Positions 48,919 to 56,782 of a DNA stretch of 64,000 bases are shown piece by piece (the first letter of the stretch is position 1; the number at the start of each line of letters is the position of its first letter). The notes below the pieces were generated by a model. That model made no database searches. It was not told where the DNA came from and saw only the letters and a list, made by a program, of their open reading frames with translations. The position numbers and the translations under genes are program-made. Location of the stretch: assembly GCA_963835215.1 (NCBI GenBank), contig CAWIES010000003.1:310001-374000 (forward strand). The letters run 5' to 3'. The DNA comes from Roseiarcus sp963835215 (GTDB taxonomy: Bacteria; Pseudomonadota; Alphaproteobacteria; Rhizobiales; Beijerinckiaceae).

Positions 48919-50214
48919 TTACGCCGCGATGAACTCGTTCCATTTGCGGACCATGTAGTCGTTCTCGTCCATCACCGCGTTCCAGCAGGCGACGTTGCCC
49001 ATGCGGTCGTCATACGAGCCGCCGTCGCGCGTTGCGCCGGCCTTCTCGAGCAGCGAGCCGTCCGGTCCCTTGATGTCCTGGGTGGCGGGCTTGCCTTCCA
49101 TCCAATAGGCCCACTCGTAGGGCTCCATGTTGGCTTTGGCGGTCGACAGCACCGCCGAGTAATAGCCTTGGCGGTTGAGATAGGCGCCGGCCCAGCCGGA
49201 CAGATACCAGTTGACGAATTCGTAGACCCACTCCTGCTGCTTGGTCGTCGTGCCCTTCGACATGCAGAAGCCCGAGGCCCAGGAGCGATAGCCTTCCTTG
49301 AGCGGCTGGAAGACGCAGGGGATGCCCTTGGAGCGCACCGCCGTCACGGCCGGCGACCACATCGACTGAATGACGGTTTCGCCCGACGCCATCAGATTGA
49401 CGCTCTCGTTGAAGTCCTTCCAGAAGGCGCGGAACTGGCCGGCCTTCTTGGCTTCGGTGAGCACGCCGGTCGTCATGTCGATCTCGGCCTTGGTCATGTT
49501 GCCCTTGTCGGGGTATTTGTATTTGCCGAGCAACTCGACGACCATCGCCGCATCCATGATGCCGATCGAGGGGATGTTGAGGATCGCCGCCTTGCCCTTG
49601 AACTCGGGGTTGAGCAATTCCGCCCAGCTGTTGATCGGGCGCTTGATCAGGTCCGGGCGGATGCCGAGCGTGTCGGCGTTGTAGACGGTCGGGATCAGCG
49701 TAACCCACTCGGTCGGCGTCTTCGAGAAGGTCTTGGAGTGCTCGCCCTCGAGGAACATCACCTTCTTGGGCGCGGTGCCCTGGTCGCCGATCACCTTGCC
49801 GTTGGGCAACTGGCCCTTGGTGAAAATGGGCGTGATGTTGTCGAATTCCTTGATCTTCTTGGCGTCCATCGCGAGGATGTTGCCTGAAGGAACGAGTTTC
49901 TTCAGGCTGAAATACTCGGTGTCGAGAATGTCGAACGAGTTGGGCTGGGTCGCCACGCGCTTGGTGACGTCATCCGTCGTCGCGACAATGTTCTGGATGG
50001 TGATGCCGGTGTCGGCGAGAACCTTCTTGGTGATGTCCTCGGACTGGTTCACGGCGGTGCCGAGATAGCGCAGAATTTTTTCTTCGGCCGCCCAGACCGC
50101 CGGAAAGCCGGTGACGGCGGTGACGCCGACCGCTGCGCCGGCGAACGCGCCCGCGCCTTTCAACAAACTTCGGCGCGAGACGCCGTTCTGACCCTTGGTA
50201 TGTTTCTTCGTCAT
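48919..50214 (-). CDS. ABC transporter substrate-binding protein (PotD-like, Tat signal)
   Basis: 431 residues. The N-terminus carries a twin-arginine signal (SRRSLLKGAGAFAGAAVG) cut before AAEEKILRYLG, so it is exported folded. The mature protein is of the polyamine/extracellular solute-binding type (MDAKKIKEFDNITPIFTKGQ ... DADTLGIRPD-like hinge, VIQSMWSPAV). The substrate cannot be read from sequence. The ATG at 50214 was chosen because the Tat motif follows at the normal distance. It lies 31 bp after the ATPase gene. Confidence 0.93.
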   Translation of the reverse strand: MTKKHTKGQNGVSRRSLLKGAGAFAGAAVGVTAVTGFPAVWAAEEKILRYLGTAVNQSEDITKKVLADTGITIQNIVATTDDVTKRVATQPNSFDILDTEYFSLKKLVPSGNILAMDAKKIKEFDNITPIFTKGQLPNGKVIGDQGTAPKKVMFLEGEHSKTFSKTPTEWVTLIPTVYNADTLGIRPDLIKRPINSWAELLNPEFKGKAAILNIPSIGIMDAAMVVELLGKYKYPDKGNMTKAEIDMTTGVLTEAKKAGQFRAFWKDFNESVNLMASGETVIQSMWSPAVTAVRSKGIPCVFQPLKEGYRSWASGFCMSKGTTTKQQEWVYEFVNWYLSGWAGAYLNRQGYYSAVLSTAKANMEPYEWAYWMEGKPATQDIKGPDGSLLEKAGATRDGGSYDDRMGNVACWNAVMDENDYMVRKWNEFIAA

Positions 50215-50245
50215 GGTTCGCTCCTCTGACAAAAGCCTTCGCCGC

Positions 50246-51241
50246 TCACGGCGCAGGCGAAAGGGGATGGACGTCTTCCTCGCGCCAACCGAGGCCGACC
50301 GCGTCGCCGACGGCGAGCGGCGCGCGCGCGTAGGCGTCGTCGGACTGGATCGCCCTGAGATCCGTGTCTCCGCCGCCTTCGAGCGCGATCTGGTAGCCAA
50401 CGCCTTGATATTCGATGCCCGTGACCTTCGCCTCGAGCCGCGACTCGTTCGAACCGCTCGCCGTCAAGTTCGTGCGATCAGAGCGCACCGCGATCGGCCC
50501 GGCAGGCGTCGCGATGACATTGTGGCCGCCGAGGAACCGCGCGACGAATTCGGTCGACGGACGCTCGAACACTTCGCGCGCGCTCCCCGCCTGCTCGATG
50601 CGTCCCTTGTTCATCACCACGACGAGATCGGCGAGCGCGAGCGCCTCGTCCTGGCCGTGCGTGACGTGGACGAAGGGAATGCCGAGTTGGGTTTGCAGGC
50701 GCCGCAGCTCGCCGCGCATGCGCACGCGCAGGAACGGATCAAGCGCCGAAAGCGGCTCGTCGAGCAGCAGGATCTGTGGACGGGTGATCAGCGAGCGCGC
50801 CAGCGCCACGCGCTGCTGCTGGCCGCCCGAAAGCTGCGAGGGCACGCGCTGGGCGAAGGACTCCATCGCCACCAGTTCGAGGAACTCCATCGCTGTCTTG
50901 CGCCGCGACACTTTCTCGACGCCGCGCATCTTCAGCGAGAAGGCGACGTTGTCGAGACAGGTCAGATGCGGGAACAACGCGTAGCTTTGGAACATCATCG
51001 ACGTGCCGCGCTTGGCCGGCGGCAAGTCGGTGACATTGACCGAGCCGATAAGGATGTCCCCCTCGCTCGCGCTCTCGTGGCCGGCGATCATGCGCAGCGT
51101 CGACGACTTGCCGCAGCCCGAAGGGCCCAGCAGGCAGCAATAGCTCGCCGCGGGAACCCGCAAATCGATTGCGTCCACGGCGACGGTCGTGCCGTAGCGT
51201 TTGGTCAAGTGGACAAGTTCGAGATTGCCGTTTTCAGCCAT
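50246..51241 (-). CDS. ABC transporter ATP-binding protein (PotA-like)
   Basis: 331 residues. Walker A GPSGCGKS is at 39-46, the Q-loop is MFQSYALFPHLTC, the signature LSGGQQQR, Walker B ILLLDEP with the D-loop SALDP, and the H-loop VTHGQDEA. A C-terminal TOBE-like domain follows (about 235-325), as in PotA/MalK-type ATPases. First gene of the importer operon; the GntR gene diverges from it 276 bp away. Confidence 0.95.
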   Translation of the reverse strand: MAENGNLELVHLTKRYGTTVAVDAIDLRVPAASYCCLLGPSGCGKSSTLRMIAGHESASEGDILIGSVNVTDLPPAKRGTSMMFQSYALFPHLTCLDNVAFSLKMRGVEKVSRRKTAMEFLELVAMESFAQRVPSQLSGGQQQRVALARSLITRPQILLLDEPLSALDPFLRVRMRGELRRLQTQLGIPFVHVTHGQDEALALADLVVVMNKGRIEQAGSAREVFERPSTEFVARFLGGHNVIATPAGPIAVRSDRTNLTASGSNESRLEAKVTGIEYQGVGYQIALEGGGDTDLRAIQSDDAYARAPLAVGDAVGLGWREEDVHPLSPAP

Positions 51242-51417
51242 TGGCTCACGGATCGCAAGAGGGTCCCGTTACAGCCGAGCAAGGCGCGTGCCATCGCCCG
51301 GCGTGCGATCAAGCCATTGATTTCTTGGCGATACACCAGCAAGGCGGATGGTCGGCCGCCCTGAATCGCGCCGCTCCGCCGAAGCCTTAGGCGTCGGTGT
51401 CTACGATTTCAGCAAGA

Positions 51418-51427
51418 TTGTATACAA
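51418..51427. promoter_or_regulatory. Candidate GntR operator, perfect palindrome TTGTATACAA
   Basis: A perfect 10-bp palindrome (ATTGTATACAAAAT in context) in the 276-bp gap between the divergent importer operon and the GntR/FCD regulator gene, 91 bases from the regulator's ATG. GntR proteins of the FCD class bind short palindromes of the form TNGTNNNACNA or TTGTATACAA. Its position suits control of both directions. Binding is inferred. Confidence 0.6.
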
Positions 51428-51517
51428 AATGGCTTTGCGAGGCCGATTGGGCCGTGGCAGGATTGTGTTAAAGGCGCAACCAAGCGCGAACCGGGTCGGC
51501 GCAACACTGTCGGCATC

Positions 51518-52249
51518 ATGTTGAAGTCCATCATTTCCGAACAGGGGTCCGCGACGGGCCGAGGACGCGGCGCGACCGGCCAAGGGGCGCGCGCCGAAGC
51601 GATCTATCGCAGCGTTTTCGAGGCGATCGTCGATCAGCGTTTGCCGCCAGGCGCCAAGCTGACAGAGGAGCAGCTCGGCGCGATCTTCGACGCCAGCCGG
51701 ACCATCGTGCGCAGCGCGCTGCAGGCGCTCGCCCATGATCACATCGTCACGCTGGAGCGCAATCGTGGCGCCTTCGTCTCGGCGCCAACGGTCGCTGACG
51801 CGCGAGACATCTTCTTCAGCCGCAAAATCGTCGAATCGGCCATCGCGCGGGACATCGCGAGCCGTATCGAGCCGGCGCAGATCGCCGGACTGCGCGCCCT
51901 GCTCGCCGAGGAGCACGAGGCGCTGCGGCAGGGCGAGCGGCAGAAGGCGATCCGTCTTTCAGGCGCCTTTCACGTCGCGGTCGCCGCGATCGGCGGCGAA
52001 GGGGCGCTCACGAGGTTCCTGCGCGGCCTCATTTCGCGCTCATCATTGGTGATCGCGCTTTATGGCCGCGGCTTCGCCTCGGCCTGCGGCCACGACGAGC
52101 ACGAGGCCTTCGTCGATGCGCTGGCGGCGGGAGACGGCGAACGCGCCGCCGCGGCGATGACGGAACATCTCGATCACATCTTCGGCGACCTCGAACTCTC
52201 CCCGCGCCGCGACGCGCCGCTCGACATCGCCGAAATTCTTCGCGCCTAG
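51518..52249 (+). CDS. GntR-family transcriptional regulator, FCD domain
   Basis: 243 residues. A ~25-residue Gly/Arg tail is followed by a winged helix (AEAIYRSVFEAIVDQRLPPG, KLTEEQLGAIFDASRTIVRS) and an FCD ligand-binding domain (from ~95) with the metal-site histidines in GAFHVAVAAIGGE and HDEHEAFVDALAAGD...EHLDHI. FCD proteins usually repress and are released by a carboxylic acid or amino-acid-like ligand. It diverges from the ABC importer operon with the candidate operator between them. Confidence 0.92.
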   Translation: MLKSIISEQGSATGRGRGATGQGARAEAIYRSVFEAIVDQRLPPGAKLTEEQLGAIFDASRTIVRSALQALAHDHIVTLERNRGAFVSAPTVADARDIFFSRKIVESAIARDIASRIEPAQIAGLRALLAEEHEALRQGERQKAIRLSGAFHVAVAAIGGEGALTRFLRGLISRSSLVIALYGRGFASACGHDEHEAFVDALAAGDGERAAAAMTEHLDHIFGDLELSPRRDAPLDIAEILRA

Positions 52250-52426
52250 AGGAACAGCGCGAAAGCTCGGAACCTTATCCGCCGCGCCGACTTAGGGTAT
52301 GGTTCGCGCTCGTTGCCCCTAGGCCGGGGAGACCCGCGCCGCCAACGGCGCCCTTGCGATTTTTGCCGTTCTCCTCATTATGGTCGCGCTGCAACCGGTG
52401 CGGATTGCGTGAGACGGAGCGATTGC

Positions 52427-52981
52427 ATGCGGATCGGCAAATTCCTCTATTACGGCGATTTCGTCGTTATCCCGGTCGCCATCCTGGTGCTGGCGGCCTC
52501 CGCGATCGCGAGCGACGGGATAACCGGGACGATCGACTGGGTCGCGACGCTCGCCTTCGGCGTGGTGTTCTGGACCCTGGTCGAATATCTCATCCACCGC
52601 TTCGCCTATCACCACGCGCCGATCCTCTCGCCGCTGCACGACGCGCATCATCGCGAGCCGATGTCCTTCGTCGGCGTGCCGTCCTTCCTCTCCAGCGGTC
52701 TGATTCTCGCCGTCTGCTACCTGCCGCTGCACGGGATCGCGCCGATTGCCGCCAGCGGCTTCACCAGTGGCGTGATGCTCGGCTACGCCGCTTATATGTT
52801 CGTGCACCACGCGGCGCATCATTTCGACATCCAGCCCGGCGACTGGTTGTACGAAGCGCGTCTGCGCCACATGGCCCATCACTATCGCGAGGGCGTCAAT
52901 TTCGGGGTCAGCGTCGGCTTCTGGGACCGCGTGTTCGGCACGACGGCCAAGCGGCGCGAACGAACGGCGGTCGAAGCCTGA
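52427..52981 (+). CDS. Fatty acid hydroxylase / sterol desaturase superfamily protein
   Basis: 184 residues from MRIGKFLYYGDFVVIPVAIL with four hydrophobic segments and histidine clusters EYLIHRFAYHH, LHDAHHREP, HHAAHHFD and HMAHHYRE. This is the same superfamily as the gene at 44540, but the sequences differ enough to suggest distinct jobs. A longer frame from 52313 is open, but its extra part is Arg/Cys-rich and unlike the family. Single gene. Confidence 0.87.
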   Translation: MRIGKFLYYGDFVVIPVAILVLAASAIASDGITGTIDWVATLAFGVVFWTLVEYLIHRFAYHHAPILSPLHDAHHREPMSFVGVPSFLSSGLILAVCYLPLHGIAPIAASGFTSGVMLGYAAYMFVHHAAHHFDIQPGDWLYEARLRHMAHHYREGVNFGVSVGFWDRVFGTTAKRRERTAVEA

Positions 52982-53050
52982 TCCCTCGCTCGAGGGGTCG
53001 GCCGGGCGAGGCCGCCCGGCCGGAGAATGGATGCGCTTACGGGCGCTTGA

Positions 53051-53287
53051 TCAGTTCGGCCAGCACTGCTTGCCTTCCGGCCCGAGATGGTAGCCGGGGG
53101 GGCAGACCCGGTTCATGGCCATCGGATGGCATTTGCCGCCCGGCCCGCGCCACCAGCCCGGTCCACAGCCCTCCGCCACGCGCGTGAGCGCCGGCGTATT
53201 GGCGACCGGCGGCGCGATCATGGCGGCCTGCGCGGTCGCGGCGTATCCCAGGGCCAGCAGTCCTCCCAGAATCGATTTCACGATCAT
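53051..53287 (-). CDS. Small secreted Cys/Gly-rich protein
   Basis: 78 residues. A signal peptide (MIVKSILGGLLALGYAATAQA) precedes a ~55-residue mature part with two related units, GCGPGWWRGPGGKCHP and VCPPGYHLGPEGKQCWP, each with two cysteines that could form a disulfide. The GCGxGWWRGP pattern is seen in small secreted proteins of Rhizobiales with no known role. The ATG at 53287 has GGAGAAACG upstream on the minus strand. Confidence 0.8.
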   Translation of the reverse strand: MIVKSILGGLLALGYAATAQAAMIAPPVANTPALTRVAEGCGPGWWRGPGGKCHPMAMNRVCPPGYHLGPEGKQCWPN

Positions 53288-53486
53288 GCGTTTCTCCCTG
53301 ATAGGCCCCGTTCGCCCGCTTGGCGGGGGCGGCGATTCACCATACTTAGCGTCCGGCGGGCGTGCAATCGCCGCCGAGCGGACCCGCGAGGGCGCCTGGA
53401 GAACAATTGCCGCCGGCTCGGCTTCTGGTGTAGTCGTGAACCTCTCGCCCGGCGGGGAAATCCGCCAGTCCCAACAAGGAAATCCG

Positions 53487-55400
53487 GTGTCGCAGCCGTC
53501 AACCCCGTTGCTCGATCGCGTCAGCACGCCGGCCGACCTGCGGCGGCTCGCCCCCGGCGAGCTGCGCCAGCTCGCCGACGAATTGCGGGCCGAGACGATC
53601 AGCGCGGTTTCGGTCACCGGCGGCCATCTTGGGGCGGGGCTCGGCGTCGTCGAGCTGACGGTGGCGCTGCACTACGTCTTCGACACGCCGGGCGACCGGC
53701 TGGTATGGGACGTTGGCCACCAGACCTATCCGCACAAGATCCTCACCGGACGGCGCGAGCGCATCCGCACATTGCGCCAGAGCGGCGGCCTGTCGGGCTT
53801 CACCCGGCGGGCCGAGAGCGAATACGACCCGTTCGGCGCCGCCCATTCCTCGACTTCGATCTCGGCCGGCCTCGGCATGGCGGTGGCGCGCGATCTCGCC
53901 CATGGCGACAACGCGGTGATCGCGGTCATCGGCGACGGCGCGATGTCGGCCGGCATGGCCTATGAGGCGATGAACAACGCCGGCGCGCTGCATTCGCGCC
54001 TGATCGTCATCCTTAACGACAACGACATGTCGATCGCGCCCCCGACCGGCGCGATGTCGGCCTATCTCGCCCGCCTCGTCTCCAGCCGCACCTACATCTC
54101 GCTGCGCGACGTCGCCAAGCAGCTCGCCCAGCGGCTGCCGAAATTCTTTTACGACAAGGCCAAGCGCACCGAGGAATACGGGCGCGGCTTTTTCACCGGC
54201 GGCACTTTGTTCGAGGAGCTCGGTTTTTATTATGTCGGGCCGATCGACGGCCACAATCTCGACCACCTGCTACCGGTGCTTAAAAACGTGCGCGACATGC
54301 CGCGCGGCCCGGTGCTGGTGCATGTCGTCACCAAGAAGGGCAAGGGCTACCCGCCAGCCGAGGCGGCCGACGACAAATACCACGGCGTCAGCGCCTTCGA
54401 CGTCGTCACCGGCGCGCAGGCCAAGCCCAAGTCGAACGCGCCCTCCTACACCCGCGTCTTCGCCGACGCGCTGGTCGCCGAGGGCGCTCGCGACGAGAGG
54501 ATCGTCGCCATCACCGCCGCCATGCCACAGGGCGCCGGCCTTGACCGCTTCGGCGAGGCCTATCCAGACCGCATGTTCGATGTCGGCATCGCCGAGCAGC
54601 ACGCGGTCACCTTCGCCGCTGGCCTCGCCACCGAGGGCTACAAGCCGTTCTGCGCGATCTACTCGACCTTCCTCCAGCGCGCCTACGACCAGGTGGTGCA
54701 CGACGTCGCCATCCAGAACCTGCCGGTGCGCTTCGCGCTCGACCGGGCGGGCTATGTCGGCGCCGATGGCCCGACCCACACCGGCGCGTTCGATGTCGCC
54801 TATCTCGCCTGCCTGCCCAACATGACCGTGATGGCGGCGGCGGACGAAGCCGAGCTGGTCCACATGGTCGCCACTTGCGCCGCCCATGACTCCGGCCCAA
54901 TCGCTCTGCGCTATCCGCGCGGCGACGGCGTCGGCGTCGAGCTGCCCGAGCGTGGCGTCCCGCTGCCAATCGGCAAGGGTCGCATCCTGCGCGAGGGCTC
55001 GCACATCGCCATCCTGTCGCTTGGAACCCGGCTCGGCGAAGCGCTCAAAGCGGCCGAGGAGCTGGCTTCGCGCGGCCTGTCGACAACGGTCGCCGACGCG
55101 CGTTTCGCCAAGCCGCTCGACCGTGAACTGGTGCTGCGCCTTGCCGCCGAGCACGAACTCCTGATCACCATCGAGGAAGGCTCGATCGGCGGCTTCGGCT
55201 CGCATGTACTCGCCCTGCTGTCCGAGGCCGGCGCCCTCGATCACGGGCTGAAGGTGCGCACGATGACGCTGCCCGACGCGTTTCCCGCGCAGGACAAGCC
55301 CGAGCGGCTCTACGCCGCCGCCGGCCTCGACGCCAAGGCGATCGTCGCCAAGGCGCTGAGCGTTTTCGCCGCCGACGGCGCCGCCAGCCTCAGCGCGTGA
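53487..55400 (+). CDS. dxs: 1-deoxy-D-xylulose-5-phosphate synthase
   Basis: 637 residues from a GTG at 53487 (VSQPSTPLLDRVSTPADLRR), with AAGGAA seven bases upstream; the frame is open for 124 codons more, but without DXS-like sequence. The thiamine-diphosphate motif GDGAMSAGMAYEAMNN and the catalytic block DVGIAEQHAVTFAAGLA are intact. DXS joins pyruvate and glyceraldehyde 3-phosphate for isoprenoid, thiamine and pyridoxal synthesis. No indel, in contrast to the locus 1.5 kb downstream. Confidence 0.97.
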   Translation: MSQPSTPLLDRVSTPADLRRLAPGELRQLADELRAETISAVSVTGGHLGAGLGVVELTVALHYVFDTPGDRLVWDVGHQTYPHKILTGRRERIRTLRQSGGLSGFTRRAESEYDPFGAAHSSTSISAGLGMAVARDLAHGDNAVIAVIGDGAMSAGMAYEAMNNAGALHSRLIVILNDNDMSIAPPTGAMSAYLARLVSSRTYISLRDVAKQLAQRLPKFFYDKAKRTEEYGRGFFTGGTLFEELGFYYVGPIDGHNLDHLLPVLKNVRDMPRGPVLVHVVTKKGKGYPPAEAADDKYHGVSAFDVVTGAQAKPKSNAPSYTRVFADALVAEGARDERIVAITAAMPQGAGLDRFGEAYPDRMFDVGIAEQHAVTFAAGLATEGYKPFCAIYSTFLQRAYDQVVHDVAIQNLPVRFALDRAGYVGADGPTHTGAFDVAYLACLPNMTVMAAADEAELVHMVATCAAHDSGPIALRYPRGDGVGVELPERGVPLPIGKGRILREGSHIAILSLGTRLGEALKAAEELASRGLSTTVADARFAKPLDRELVLRLAAEHELLITIEEGSIGGFGSHVLALLSEAGALDHGLKVRTMTLPDAFPAQDKPERLYAAAGLDAKAIVAKALSVFAADGAASLSA

Positions 55401-55528
55401 GCCAGCCGCCGGACCGCGATCGGAACAGTGTGATCGGGCGCCGCAATTGGCGCCGGCTCCGGCCATAACATCGGCCTACTCCTTCTCTATCAGACGTCCC
55501 GCTAGGGGCGACCAGAGGAGAGAGCCGA

Positions 55529-55831
55529 ATGACTCAACATGCTCTTTACTGCCAGCTCGAAGCCAAACCCGGCATGGAGCAAGAAGTGGCGACATTCTTG
55601 TCCAGCGCGCAGCGCATGGTCGAGAGCGAGCCCGAAACGACAGCCTGGTTCGCCATCCGCTTGGGACCGCGCTCCTTCGCCATCTTCGACGCGTTCAACA
55701 ACGAACGGGGGCGCGAGGCGCACCTCAATGGCAGCCTCGCCAAGCAGTTGATGGCCAAGGCGCCGCAGTTGTTCGTCAAGGCGCCCGATCTGCAGCGGAT
55801 CGACATCATCGCCGACAAACTGCCCCACTAA
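55529..55831 (+). CDS. Antibiotic biosynthesis monooxygenase (ABM) domain-like protein
   Basis: 100 residues, MTQHALYCQLEAKPGMEQEV ..., with the length and beta-alpha pattern of the dimeric alpha/beta-barrel ABM superfamily (YCQLEAKPGMEQEVATFL; TTAWFAIRLGPRSFAIFDAF). Members include quinol monooxygenases and heme-degrading enzymes; specificity is not clear here. GGAGAG lies ten bases upstream. A strong hairpin follows the stop. Confidence 0.78.
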   Translation: MTQHALYCQLEAKPGMEQEVATFLSSAQRMVESEPETTAWFAIRLGPRSFAIFDAFNNERGREAHLNGSLAKQLMAKAPQLFVKAPDLQRIDIIADKLPH

Positions 55832-56132
55832 CCGCCCCGGCGACCGACTGGCCGCACGCCGGTCGGTCGCCGACCCCCAAGCCCCTGTTCTGATTTTCTG
55901 AACCTCCGCCCCTCGCCGACGCTCTGGGGGCGTTCGCGCCGTTCGCGCTTACCCCCGGCGCAATTGACTTGGCGCGCGCCGCGCGCCTATAAGCCGCGCG
56001 CGATGGCGGCGACGCTGTCAACAATTTCCCCGGCTCGTTCTTCGGCCCTTAGGTGGAGCGAAGCGTGAGCGCGGGGCGGATTTGTCGATTTCGCCTTGGG
56101 GCAAGTCGATTTTGCCTTTTGGAGTTAAAGAC
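55832..56132 (+). promoter_or_regulatory. Intergenic region with hairpin and sigma-70 type promoter of rpmH
   Basis: About 300 bases without a gene. At 55839-55848 and 55862-55871 a perfect 10-bp inverted repeat (GGCGACCGAC/GTCGGTCGCC) may end the preceding transcript. Further on, TTGACT (55964-55969) and TATAAG (55988-55993), 18 bp apart, form a good housekeeping promoter pointing to rpmH, with a leader of about 135 bases. Confidence 0.7.
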
Positions 56133-56267
56133 GTGAAGCGGACCTATCAACCGAGCAAGCTCGTTCGCAAGCGCCGGCACGGCTTTCGCGCCCGCATGGA
56201 GACGGTCGGCGGGCGCAAGGTGCTCAACGCTCGTCGCGCCCGCGGTCGCAAGCGCCTCTCCGCCTGA
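56133..56267 (+). CDS. rpmH: 50S ribosomal protein L34
   Basis: 44 residues, VKRTYQPSKLVRKRRHGFRA ..., the normal length of L34. The start codon is GTG at 56133, with GGAG ten bases upstream; the ATG of the raw frame is too far back. It heads the classical rpmH-rnpA-yidC-engB group. Confidence 0.96.
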   Translation: MKRTYQPSKLVRKRRHGFRARMETVGGRKVLNARRARGRKRLSA

Positions 56268-56326
56268 TCGGCTGCGCCGCCCCGGCGGCGCCCGCGCGAG
56301 AATTTGCGATACGAGAATCTACAACA

Positions 56327-56782
56327 ATGGAGCCTGACGCCTTGAGCGAGGACGCTGGGCCGATCCGCGCGAAGGCGCCTGCCTGGCGGCGACTGCGCCG
56401 CCGGGCGGAGTTCCAGCGTGTGTCGCGCGGCCGGCGCGCCCAGGTCGACACCGTCACCTTGCAGGCGCAGCCGCGACCGGCGGCTCAAACCGCCGAAATC
56501 GGCCCGCGCGTCGGCTTCACCGTCACCAGAAAGTCGGGGACGCCGTCGAGCGCAATCGCATCCGCCGCCGCCTGAAAGAGGCGCTGCGCGCCGCACAGGC
56601 GATTGCGCCGGCGACCGACTGTGACTACGTGCTGTTGGCGCGCCGGGAGGCGCTGACGCGCCGGTTTCACGGCGCTGGTGGCCGACATCGAGCGCGCCTT
56701 CGCGAAGGTCGGTCGCGACAGGCCGGCCGGAGCGGCGAACCAACGCCGATCCGGCGCAACCGACAGAGACCCGCGACCATGA
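56327..56782 (+). CDS. rnpA: Ribonuclease P protein component (two frameshifts)
   Basis: About 150 residues after adding one missing g near 56533 and removing one extra base near 56663. It carries RRRAEFQRVSRGRRAQ at the start, the FTVTRKVGDAVERNRIRRRL signature (which the first indel splits), and RREALTRRFTALVADIERAF. It binds the RNase P RNA and helps 5' processing of tRNA precursors. Its TGA overlaps the yidC ATG (ATGA). A start six codons later is possible. Confidence 0.88.
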
